The notes below the pieces were generated by a model, which saw only the letters and a program-made list of their open reading frames with translations, did no database searches and was not told the DNA's origin. Positions 1 through 6,262 of a DNA stretch of 8,858 nucleotides are shown one piece after another (position 1 is the first letter of the stretch; every line of letters begins with the position of its first letter). Position numbers and translations under genes: made by a program. Origin of the DNA: Pseudomonadota bacterium (lineage in GTDB: Bacteria > Pseudomonadota > Gammaproteobacteria > Burkholderiales > Eutrophovitaceae); assembly GCA_002704665.1 (NCBI GenBank), contig PAHB01000085.1, positions 1-8,858 on the forward strand. The letters run 5' to 3'.

Positions 1-414
1 CCAGCCTGCCATACCTATGACAAATCCAAGCCAAACATTAACGTATCCTGCTTCACCCAGGTACCCGGCAATCAGCATGACGAAGGAAGCCACCATAAGT
101 CTCATGAAGACTCCTCCGGCAACGGCCCCAACAGCTGCTAGGATAAGATAAAACTCGATTATTTGCAGGGGAACGGTAATAATCCAGTCCACATATCTAA
201 ATACGAGCGGACTCTCGCCAGTATCGATCCATACTTCTCGCATGTAGAAGTAATGAATAGCCGCAACTAGTGTTACTAAAGCTGCAACCGTCAAAGAAGT
301 TTTCCACTTGGCTGCCGCACGATTAGCTTCCATTAAAAAGAATACCGTGGAGGCGACCATAGCAACGGATATCACCCAAAATGTGATGCCGACAAAATCG
401 TCGATTGGTAGCAT
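1..414 (-). CDS. Proteorhodopsin, N-terminal half (cut by window edge)
   Basis: This is a retinal-binding light-driven proton pump of the inner membrane (type I microbial rhodopsin). 138 residues are visible before the window edge. The stretch R73-Y-V-D76-W, then T80-V-P-L-Q84-I-I-E87-F-Y-L, is the proteorhodopsin helix C signature. With an offset of 21 to the SAR86 green proteorhodopsin, R73=R94, D76=D97 (proton acceptor), Q84=L105 (spectral tuning), E87=E108 (proton donor) and H54=H75 (acceptor partner). The D...E pair is that of a proton pump, not of a sodium or chloride pump. Glutamine at the tuning position predicts blue absorption. Helices A to D and the start of E fit approximate residues 8-28, 39-59, 70-93, 102-117 and 122 onward. 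The retinal lysine in helix G lies outside the window. The ATG at 414 has a strong ribosome binding site (AGAGGAG, 426-420). No signal peptide precedes helix A, unlike many proteorhodopsins. The family is certain; the completeness of the gene is unknown. Confidence 0.96.
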   Translation of the reverse strand, partial: MLPIDDFVGITFWVISVAMVASTVFFLMEANRAAAKWKTSLTVAALVTLVAAIHYFYMREVWIDTGESPLVFRYVDWIITVPLQIIEFYLILAAVGAVAGGVFMRLMVASFVMLIAGYLGEAGYVNVWLGFVIGMAGW

Positions 415-617
415 AATTTCTCCTCTAAGAATATCAAATAATTATTCTGTTAAATACACACGAGCCCTATACAGAAAGACTCATGAGGCGTAAGACTAAC
501 ACCGAATGAGATTTTTTTAAATAAAACATTGTTTACGCGCTCAATTCTAGTTCCGTCGCCTACACAGGTTCTCACTAGTTAAACAGTCAGTGTAAGTACA
601 TTGTGGAGCATTAAATT
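415..617. other. Non-coding gap with the proteorhodopsin leader
   Basis: This 203-bp spacer lies between the flavin reductase gene and proteorhodopsin, which are on the same strand. It ends in the AGAGGAG ribosome binding site of the rhodopsin. I see no convincing intrinsic terminator after the reductase and no promoter with two good boxes. A weak TATAGG element on the minus strand near 445-450 is only a guess at a -10. The gap is long enough for the rhodopsin to have its own promoter. Confidence 0.5.
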
Positions 618-1250
618 TCAGTCCCCACCCCCAAAAGGATTGCCGGCGCTGGGTGGTCTTTCCATCATAAATACCTCTTTTATAACGATATATTCGTTAT
701 ATCCACATCTCGCTATGGGTTTTAATTTCACGGCATCTACACGCCCATTTACTAAAAAATTTGCATCGATGTGAACCCCAACAACTTGCCCAAACACCAC
801 CGTAGCCGAGGTCTTTTTTCCATCAATATCAGTCAATTCTAAAATTTGTGTTACTTTGCACTCCAGCGAAGCTGGGGATTCCGCCACTCTTGGAGCCCTT
901 ACCATCCTGCCTTGTTCTGGGGTGAGTCCCGAGTACTCAAACTCGCTATGTCCCATTTTGAGGCCCTCAGATGATAAGTTCATATTTTCTCTTAAATCCC
1001 ACGTGGCCATATTCCAAGTAAATTCCCCCGTTTCTCGTGCGAAATGCAGGGAGTCTTTTTTTTTCTCCGAGGAAAATCCGAGTATGTTTGGCCAACTGTA
1101 CATGCCGTTGAAGAAGCTGTAGGGGGCAAGATTTGTATCCCCAGATTTGTTGGCGGTCGAGATCCACCCCACGGGTCTCGGAATGATTAGACCTTTAAAG
1201 ACGTCATGGGGTACTTGTGTTTTATCTCTTTTTTGAGGTTCAAAAAACAT
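618..1250 (-). CDS. Flavin reductase family protein (FMN-binding split barrel)
   Basis: This 210-residue protein has the hallmark of the flavin reductase-like domain: IPRPVGWIST (residues 23-32) followed by NLAPYSFFNG (40-49). The family is known as Pfam Flavin_Reduct or COG1853. Members bind FMN in a split barrel. They either use NAD(P)H to supply reduced flavin to a separate monooxygenase or act as stand-alone flavoproteins; the sequence does not say which, and no oxygenase partner is in the window. Expected location is the cytoplasm, since no signal peptide is visible. The length is normal for the family. The gene lies 11 bp behind the crotonase gene on the same strand, so the two are probably co-transcribed. 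The nearest GGAG is about 16 bases before the ATG, inside the end of the upstream gene, so translation may depend on coupling. The C-terminus ends in a glycine-rich tail (NPFGGGD). Confidence 0.88.
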   Translation of the reverse strand: MFFEPQKRDKTQVPHDVFKGLIIPRPVGWISTANKSGDTNLAPYSFFNGMYSWPNILGFSSEKKKDSLHFARETGEFTWNMATWDLRENMNLSSEGLKMGHSEFEYSGLTPEQGRMVRAPRVAESPASLECKVTQILELTDIDGKKTSATVVFGQVVGVHIDANFLVNGRVDAVKLKPIARCGYNEYIVIKEVFMMERPPSAGNPFGGGD

Positions 1251-1261
1251 AATGGTTAGTT

Positions 1262-2053
1262 TTATTCTCCGGTGAAATTAGGCTTGCGTTTTTCAACAAA
1301 AGCCGTGACTCCTTCCAGCCCATCTTTTGATACTGTCATCTCAGCGATGTATCGGGTCTCCCTCTCCATTTGAGATTCAAGGCTATCATTTGGGGACATC
1401 ATTACTAATTTTTTTATTCCTCCAAACGCTTTAGTTGGTCCGCGAGCAAGAGTTTGCGCTAGTTTATCTGTTTCTAAATCCAAGTCTTGGCCACTGGTTA
1501 CTCGATTGATTAGGCCCCATTCGAGAGCCTCTTCAGCGCTGAGTACACGATTTGTTAGGTAGAGTTCTAGTACTCTTTTTCTGCCAATTAATCTGGGAAG
1601 AAAAAATGTCGAACTTCCATCGGGAGTAAATCCTATCTTGGTGTAGGCGCTCGTGAAGGTTGCCGAATTGATGGAAATAGCCAAATCGCAGCATGCAACA
1701 AAACTTAGACCTGCACCGGCAGCAACTCCGTTGACTCGGGCAATTACGGGAGCGTTTAACCAGGCCAACCTGGATATCGAAACGTGGAGATAGCTAGTCA
1801 TTTCTCGAACCATTTGATCTATACTATCGCCAGCTTGAGAAAATTCCGACACATCTCCTCCAGCGCAGAAGGCTTTATCGCCCGACCCACTAAGTATCAC
1901 AACGCGGACTTTTTTATTTGAATACAACTTATTCACGATTTCGTGCAATTTGATAACCGCTTCTGTATTTATAGCATTAAATGAATCGGGTCGATTAAAA
2001 TTTATCCTCGCTATTGAATCCTGTATATCAAGGGTGACTGGGTCGTTACTCAT
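1262..2053 (-). CDS. Enoyl-CoA hydratase/isomerase family protein, PaaG-like
   Basis: This is a complete 263-residue crotonase-fold protein. The oxyanion-hole segments are visible as FCAGGD (62-67) and NGVAAGAG (108-115). The family uses these to stabilise the enolate of an acyl-CoA thioester. The region TPDGSS (143-148) followed by FLPRLIGR matches the site where PaaG (1,2-epoxyphenylacetyl-CoA isomerase) has its PD motif. The usual second hydratase glutamate is not obvious here, so D145 is a candidate catalytic residue. The C-terminal EGVTAFVEKRKPNFTGE also resembles PaaG. The precise substrate cannot be read from sequence: it could be an enoyl-CoA hydratase, a double-bond isomerase or an epoxide isomerase. 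No other phenylacetate genes are present. The ATG at 2053 has an AAGGA box about six bases upstream. The gene leads a likely operon with the flavin reductase and is divergent from the H-NS-like gene. Confidence 0.9.
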   Translation of the reverse strand: MSNDPVTLDIQDSIARINFNRPDSFNAINTEAVIKLHEIVNKLYSNKKVRVVILSGSGDKAFCAGGDVSEFSQAGDSIDQMVREMTSYLHVSISRLAWLNAPVIARVNGVAAGAGLSFVACCDLAISINSATFTSAYTKIGFTPDGSSTFFLPRLIGRKRVLELYLTNRVLSAEEALEWGLINRVTSGQDLDLETDKLAQTLARGPTKAFGGIKKLVMMSPNDSLESQMERETRYIAEMTVSKDGLEGVTAFVEKRKPNFTGE

Positions 2054-2122
2054 TGTTTTCCTTTATTTATAATTTGGTTAAGCCAATAATGCTATCAAAT
2101 AATGAAACACTCACATATTTAG

Positions 2123-2132
2123 AATTAATATG
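2123..2132 (+). repeat. Direct repeat A, copy 1 (AATTAATATG)
   Basis: The ten-base sequence AATTAATATG occurs here and again, identical and in the same orientation, at 2213-2222. The two copies lie on either side of the putative hns-like promoter. They are AT-rich, so chance is possible, but together with repeat B they form a nested arrangement. Confidence 0.6.
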
Positions 2133-2161
2133 TTAAACCGAACAATTGTGTAAGATATAAT
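2133..2161 (+). promoter_or_regulatory. Candidate sigma-70 promoter of the H-NS-like gene
   Basis: A perfect TATAAT (2156-2161) is preceded at a 17-base spacing by TTAAAC (2133-2138), which matches the -35 consensus at only three positions. Transcription would start near 2168 and give a leader of about 70 bases. This is the best -10 element in the divergent region. The weak -35 would fit a promoter that is regulated, but that is inference. Confidence 0.45.
2141..2148 (+). repeat. Direct repeat B, copy 1 (AACAATTG)
   Basis: AACAATTG contains the palindrome CAATTG. It lies in the spacer of the candidate promoter and recurs, identical and same-strand, at 2194-2201, 53 bp further on. That spacing is close to five helical turns. 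It is a candidate operator half. Confidence 0.55.
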
Positions 2162-2193
2162 AAAGTTTGGTTGAAAATGTTTGAAACTCAAGT

Positions 2194-2201
2194 AACAATT
2201 G
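2194..2201 (+). repeat. Direct repeat B, copy 2 (AACAATTG)
   Basis: This is the second copy of the AACAATTG element, downstream of the predicted transcription start and within the leader of the H-NS-like gene. See copy 1 at 2141-2148. Confidence 0.55.
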
Positions 2202-2212
2202 ATTGTGCCAGA

Positions 2213-2222
2213 AATTAATATG
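2213..2222 (+). repeat. Direct repeat A, copy 2 (AATTAATATG)
   Basis: This is the second copy of AATTAATATG, 90 bp from the first and 16 bases before the H-NS-like start codon. The ATG it contains meets a stop two codons later (ATT TTG TAG), so it is not a gene start. Confidence 0.6.
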
Positions 2223-2238
2223 ATTTTGTAGATGCCAT

Positions 2239-2646
2239 ATGTCGAGACCAACCGCATACGATAGAAAATTAGCCGAAATCGAGCGAATTAGGGTAAAAGC
2301 AGATCAAAAGATTGAAGAATTAAAAGTTCAAGCCAATGACCTTCGCTCTCAGGAGATCAAACCAGTCTTGCTTTCAATTCTCGATTCGATGGCCCAGTAT
2401 GGCATTACTGTTGAGGACATACTCGAGGCGGTACAAGTTGCTAACTCTTTTAGGAAAAAGGGGAAAAACATAAAGGTAAAAGGCAGATCGTCTGACAGTA
2501 ATCGAACTCGCAAATTGGAACCTAAGTACATTAACCACAAAACGGGGGAGACTTGGTCGGGAAGGGGTAAGCTTCCAAATTGGTTGAGAAAAGAGGAAAG
2601 CGAAGGAATAAAAAGAGAATTTTTTTTAGTAAAAAAAAAGAAATAG
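2239..2646 (+). CDS. H-NS family nucleoid-associated DNA-binding protein
   Basis: This is a 135-residue H-NS-family protein. Residues about 5-70 are charged and helical and look like the oligomerisation coiled coil. A basic linker (72-97, rich in K, R and S) leads to the C-terminal DNA-binding domain, whose core is KTGETWSGRGKLPNWL (101-116). This corresponds to the family's TWxGxGRxPxWL motif, which inserts into the minor groove of AT-rich DNA. Here the groove-contacting tripeptide is R-G-K, not Q-G-R or R-G-R. Expected role: silencing or bridging of AT-rich DNA and nucleoid organisation. The ATG at 2239 is the only plausible start, because an in-frame TGA lies at 2221. It has no clear Shine-Dalgarno sequence, which suggests low or regulated translation. 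The gene ends in a T8-AGT-A9 tract encoding FFLVKKKK. It is divergent from the crotonase operon. Confidence 0.92.
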   Translation: MSRPTAYDRKLAEIERIRVKADQKIEELKVQANDLRSQEIKPVLLSILDSMAQYGITVEDILEAVQVANSFRKKGKNIKVKGRSSDSNRTRKLEPKYINHKTGETWSGRGKLPNWLRKEESEGIKREFFLVKKKK

Positions 2647-2667
2647 CGTATTTTATTAATCGCTTTT
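2645..2667 (+). terminator. Weak candidate terminator after the H-NS-like gene
   Basis: AGCG-t-ATT (2645-2652) can pair with AATCGCT (2658-2664), giving a 7-bp stem with one bulged T and a 5-base loop. TTTT (2664-2667) follows, overlapping the stem by one T. The stem is short and AT-rich and overlaps the stop codon, so termination may be partial. Read-through into the substrate-binding protein gene 60 bases further on is possible. Confidence 0.3.
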
Positions 2668-2690
2668 AAACGCTCGAAGAAATAATTTTT

Positions 2691-2710
2691 GTTTACCTTT
2701 CGGTATAAAC
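2691..2710 (+). promoter_or_regulatory. Possible hairpin just before the substrate-binding protein's ribosome binding site
   Basis: GTTTACC (2691-2697) can pair with GGT and AAAC (2702-2704, 2707-2710) around a 4-base loop with a two-base bulge. It ends three or four bases before the AAGGAGA Shine-Dalgarno sequence. It could modulate translation or mark an RNA 5' end. It is short and may be meaningless. Confidence 0.2.
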
Positions 2711-2725
2711 ATAAGGAGATGGGAC

Positions 2726-3982
2726 ATGAATTCTTTTGTGAAACTACTCAAGTTATTGTTGGCTTTTTTTGTTTTTTCCACTCTATTAAGTTGTGAAAAA
2801 GCAGCTGACACGATAAAAATTGGATTCATTGATCCGCTTTCTGGGCCGTTCGCCAATGTCGGTCAACATTTTCAGCAAGAGTTAGAGTTAGTGGTTGAGC
2901 GGGTAAACCAGAGGGGAGGAGTGTTAGGAGGGCAGAAACTCGAGGTAGTCGCACTAGACGGAAAAGGAAAACCGGAGGATTCCTTGATAGCGTTTCAACA
3001 GATGGTAGACCAAGGTGTCAGTTTTTTGTTGCAAGGAAATTCATCTGCTGTCGCCGGAGCACTCACGGACAAAGTAAAGAAACATAATGCTAGAAATCCT
3101 GAATCTACAGTAATCTACCTTAATTACGCAGCGGTAGACCCTGTATTAACTAATGAAAAATGTAATTTTTGGCATTTTAGGTTTGATCCGGATGTCGATA
3201 TGAAAATGCAGGCGCTAACAAATTTTATGGCCGCTCAAAATAATATCAGAAAGGTATACCTTATAAATCAAGATTATTCATTTGGACACGCTGTTTCTAA
3301 GGCTGCAAAGCAAATGCTGAAAGCCAAACGGCCGGATGTGGAGATTGTGGGTGATGATTTACATCCGTTGGGGAAGGTGAAGGATTTTATGCCTTATATT
3401 GCAAAAATTAAGGCCTCGGGAGCAGATACTGTGGTGACCGGCAATTGGGGTCCCGACGCGTCACTACTTGTAAAAGCCAGTGACGAGGCTGGTTTAGACG
3501 TGGATTTTTACACCTATTATGCGGGCTTTGTTGGAGCTCCTGCCTCAATTGGTGAAGCCGGAATTGGTAGATTGAAGCAAGTTACTGGCTTTCACTCTAA
3601 TGTCGGACTTGGGGCTGATGAGCTGGTTGACGCTTATAGGAGTCGTTATCCTGACTCAAAGGACGATCTCTATTTTGTTACATTGCTATATGCCGTAGAA
3701 ATGTTGGCTCAAGCTATTGAGAATACACAGTCGCTAGACCCCTTGGTAGTAGCAAGAGCGCTTGAAGGTTCCAAATTCAATGGACCCGTTGGGGAAGTGT
3801 GGATAAGAGAAGATAATCATCAATTACTTCAGCCTTTATATGTTTCTACACTCAGCAAAGTCGGAGCCGAGGGAGTAAAATATGATGTTGAGCGAACAGG
3901 AATGGGATTCAAGACCGATGGTAGGATAGAGGCGATAGACACGGTTCTTCCGACAACTTGTGAAATGCAGCGTCCCTTGTAA
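2726..3982 (+). CDS. Branched-chain amino acid-type ABC transporter substrate-binding lipoprotein
   Basis: This 418-residue protein has a type I periplasmic-binding fold like LivK or Pfam Peripla_BP_6. Residues 1-22 are a hydrophobic signal ending in the lipobox LLSC, so C23 is the expected lipidated residue. The mature protein begins with IKIGFIDPLSGPFANVG (30-46), the typical first strand and ligand loop of the family. Further family landmarks are ERVNQRGGVLGG (58-69) and YSFGHAVSKAAKQM (184-197). C146 and C412 may form a disulfide linking the two ends of the mature chain; that is inference. The ligand could be a branched-chain amino acid, an amide, urea or another small polar solute, and sequence alone does not decide. 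No permease or ATPase gene lies in the window, so it is an orphan here. The start has a good AAGGAGA box (2713-2719). It converges on spoT, with a shared terminator after it. Confidence 0.9.
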   Translation: MNSFVKLLKLLLAFFVFSTLLSCEKAADTIKIGFIDPLSGPFANVGQHFQQELELVVERVNQRGGVLGGQKLEVVALDGKGKPEDSLIAFQQMVDQGVSFLLQGNSSAVAGALTDKVKKHNARNPESTVIYLNYAAVDPVLTNEKCNFWHFRFDPDVDMKMQALTNFMAAQNNIRKVYLINQDYSFGHAVSKAAKQMLKAKRPDVEIVGDDLHPLGKVKDFMPYIAKIKASGADTVVTGNWGPDASLLVKASDEAGLDVDFYTYYAGFVGAPASIGEAGIGRLKQVTGFHSNVGLGADELVDAYRSRYPDSKDDLYFVTLLYAVEMLAQAIENTQSLDPLVVARALEGSKFNGPVGEVWIREDNHQLLQPLYVSTLSKVGAEGVKYDVERTGMGFKTDGRIEAIDTVLPTTCEMQRPL

Positions 3983-4042
3983 AATGCAAGGTCCTGATAA
4001 AAATTAGACTTATTAAAAAATTGTGAAATTCTCAATAATGTC

Positions 4043-4068
4043 AAAAGCCACAGACTTTAGTGGCTTTT
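4043..4068. terminator. Bidirectional intrinsic terminator between the substrate-binding protein gene and spoT
   Basis: AAAAGCCAC (4043-4051) and GTGGCTTTT (4060-4068) form a perfect 9-bp stem with an 8-base loop. The A/T ends provide a short U-tract in both directions, so it can serve both convergent genes. The spoT stop codon (4059-4057) lies in the loop, and one arm encodes its last three residues, K-S-H. Confidence 0.8.
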
Positions 4069-6237
4069 CAGTCGGTTTATACGAATAACAGCAGGAATCT
4101 TTCGGAGGCTACGCATAACGGTAGCAAGATGCATGCGATTTTCTACTTGTATTGTGAAAATCATCGAGCTGTATGCAGATGAATCGCCGGGCTCTGCAAT
4201 AGCGCTTTGTATATTAGAGTCCGTCTTAGTTATTTCGGAAGCTACTTTTGCGAGAACACCTTGAGCATCCGATACGATTAAACTAATTTTGACGGTAAAC
4301 ATTTTATCTGTATTGTCTGACCACGCCACATCTAAAAATTTTACGTTTTGAGTTCCGGGCGTACTGAGCGTTTTACAGTCGTGGGTGTGTATTATGAGGC
4401 CAGTGCCTTTTTTCATGTGTCCAATGATTGGATCTCCGGGGATTGGGGTACAACACATGCCGAATTCTAGGGTCATACCCTCCGAACCTCGAATAAGAAG
4501 TTGCTCAGGACTATTTTCTGTGTTTTCAGCAATCTTTTTTTCATCAATCTGCAGCAGCAGGCTCCGGGCTACAGCAATCGCTAGCGTTTTTCCTAAGCCT
4601 ATGTCTGACAATATTTGGTTTTTGGACTTATCTGCAAACTTTGGAGCTATTTCCTCCCAAGAATTGAGAGCTAAACCAGTATTGGTAGGATCAAGAGCTC
4701 TGAGAGCTCCCGCAAGAATTTGACTACCCAAGTGTACGGCTTCATCATGCTGCATTGTTTTAAGCCTGTGCCTGATTCCGTGCCTAGCCTTAGCTGTAAC
4801 AACAAAATCTAGCCAAGAAGAATTAGGTTTCGCATTATCAGTCGTGATAATTTCAACCCGATCTCCTGTTTTAATCGTTTTGCGAAGAGGAACGAGTTCA
4901 TGGTTAAGTTTGGCAGCTACGGTTTGGTTGCCAATATCTGTATGAACAGCGTAAGCAAAGTCCACACAAGTAGCTTGATAAGGAAGGGACATAATATCCC
5001 CCTTTGGAGTAAGAACGTAAACTTCATCAGGGAAAAGATCCACTCTTAAATGTTCTAAAAACTCTGTGGAACTTCCAGATTCCATGTGTATTTCTAAAAG
5101 ATTCTGTAGCCATTGGTGGGTTTTCGTCTGAAGATCAGTTAAGGATGTGCCAGATTCTTTATAAAGCCAGTGAGATGCTAGTCCGGCCTCTGCAATTCGG
5201 TGCATTTCCTTCGTTCGTATTTGCATTTCGATAGGAGTTCCATATGGCCCTAACAGCGTTGTATGAAGTGATTGGTATCCGTTGTTTTTTGGCATTGCAA
5301 TATAGTCTTTAAATTTGCCGGGAACGGGTTTGAACATTTGATGAAGTGCTCCCAGGGCTTGGTAACATTTAGTTATATCGTCAACAATAACCCTGAATCC
5401 GTAAATATCGTAAACTTCGGCAAAAGAGAGAGTTTTTTCACGCATTTTTCGATAAACGCTGAAAGTATTTTTTTCCCTCCCCGTGACGGACGAGTTAATT
5501 TCCTGCTGTTTAAGTTTGTCCCGAGTTTGATCCAAAATGCTTTCAACGAGTTCTTTACGATTTCCCCGGGCTTTTTTTAAAGCCTTTGTAATAACCTTAA
5601 ACCTGTTAGGATAAAGATGACGAAAAGATAACTCCTGCAGTTCCTCAAAAACGTTATTTAAACCGAGCCTGTTCGCTATCGGAGCATAAATTTCTGCTGT
5701 TTCCTGGGCAATCCGTAATCGTTTTTTGCGGTAAATACTGCCTAGAGTGCGCATATTATGCAGTCGGTCAGCCAACTTTATCAACATTACTCTAACGTCA
5801 CGAGACATTGCCAGAAGCATTTTTCGAAAGTTCTCAGCTTGACGATGAGCCTTAGATTCAAACTTTATTTGATCAAGCTTCGAAACACCATCAACTAATT
5901 CTGCAATCACCTCACCAAAATGATTTTGTATATCTACTGTGGTGGTGGCTGTATCTTCTACTACGTCGTGGAGGAGTGCAGCAGATAGTGTTTGGACATC
6001 TAACCTCCAGTGGGTGAGGATGTGGGCGACTGATATCGGGTGTGATACGTAGGGATCACCAGTTTTTCTGAACTGTCCTCGGTGGGCAGTTTCGCTAAAT
6101 TCATATGCCGTTTTCAGTAAAAGGACATCTGACGGATTGAGATAGGAATTAGCTTGATCGAATAGGTCGGTTGCTACATAACTCCCAGTAGTTTTTTTCG
6201 GTAATATCCGGGTATTTGAAATAGTCCTAGTATCCAC
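4057..6237 (-). CDS. spoT: Bifunctional (p)ppGpp synthetase/hydrolase SpoT (RSH family)
   Basis: This is a 726-residue full-length RelA/SpoT homologue that makes and degrades the stringent-response alarmone. The HD hydrolase site is intact: H66, H90-D91, E94-D95 and D157 (in LADRLHN). The synthetase domain has D277 (YDIYGFRV), GKFKDYIAMPKNNGYQSLH (307-325) and E337 in EMQIRT. The KFKD motif is a lysine variant of the RxKD seen in bifunctional enzymes and not the ExDD of synthetase-only RelA, so both activities are expected. A TGS domain follows (about 398-462, DLFPDEVYVLTPKGD), then a helical region, a CC...H...C segment (595-621) and a C-terminal ACT domain (about 647-723). The start is GTG at 6237 with GGGGAA about nine bases upstream. 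It gives an extension of about 24 residues compared with E. coli SpoT, and no alternative start codon lies within that extension. The gene is last in yicC-gmk-rpoZ-spoT, the classical gammaproteobacterial context. Confidence 0.97.
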   Translation of the reverse strand: MDTRTISNTRILPKKTTGSYVATDLFDQANSYLNPSDVLLLKTAYEFSETAHRGQFRKTGDPYVSHPISVAHILTHWRLDVQTLSAALLHDVVEDTATTTVDIQNHFGEVIAELVDGVSKLDQIKFESKAHRQAENFRKMLLAMSRDVRVMLIKLADRLHNMRTLGSIYRKKRLRIAQETAEIYAPIANRLGLNNVFEELQELSFRHLYPNRFKVITKALKKARGNRKELVESILDQTRDKLKQQEINSSVTGREKNTFSVYRKMREKTLSFAEVYDIYGFRVIVDDITKCYQALGALHQMFKPVPGKFKDYIAMPKNNGYQSLHTTLLGPYGTPIEMQIRTKEMHRIAEAGLASHWLYKESGTSLTDLQTKTHQWLQNLLEIHMESGSSTEFLEHLRVDLFPDEVYVLTPKGDIMSLPYQATCVDFAYAVHTDIGNQTVAAKLNHELVPLRKTIKTGDRVEIITTDNAKPNSSWLDFVVTAKARHGIRHRLKTMQHDEAVHLGSQILAGALRALDPTNTGLALNSWEEIAPKFADKSKNQILSDIGLGKTLAIAVARSLLLQIDEKKIAENTENSPEQLLIRGSEGMTLEFGMCCTPIPGDPIIGHMKKGTGLIIHTHDCKTLSTPGTQNVKFLDVAWSDNTDKMFTVKISLIVSDAQGVLAKVASEITKTDSNIQSAIAEPGDSSAYSSMIFTIQVENRMHLATVMRSLRKIPAVIRINRLKSH

Positions 6238-6262
6238 CAGTTTTAATTCCCCGATGGTTTTT

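Noticed and set aside
308..493. Open frame on the plus strand opposite the proteorhodopsin start
   Set aside because: It is antisense to the clearly conserved rhodopsin helices A and B and has no family resemblance or ribosome binding site.
2704..2709. TATAAA as a -10 box for the substrate-binding protein gene
   Set aside because: Transcription would begin at about the Shine-Dalgarno sequence, leaving almost no leader, and no -35 box lies 16-18 bases upstream.
4385..4723. 112-codon open frame antisense to spoT
   Set aside because: It lies opposite the conserved C-terminal domains of spoT; its sequence looks like the complement of that gene and has no recognisable motif.
5272..5580. 102-codon open frame antisense to the spoT synthetase domain
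   Set aside because: The opposite strand encodes the invariant catalytic region; no independent evidence for a gene.
4057..6237. Assignment as RelA (synthetase only)
   Set aside because: The hydrolase HD residues are complete, the synthetase motif is KFKD and not ExDD, and the gene is next to rpoZ and gmk as expected for spoT.
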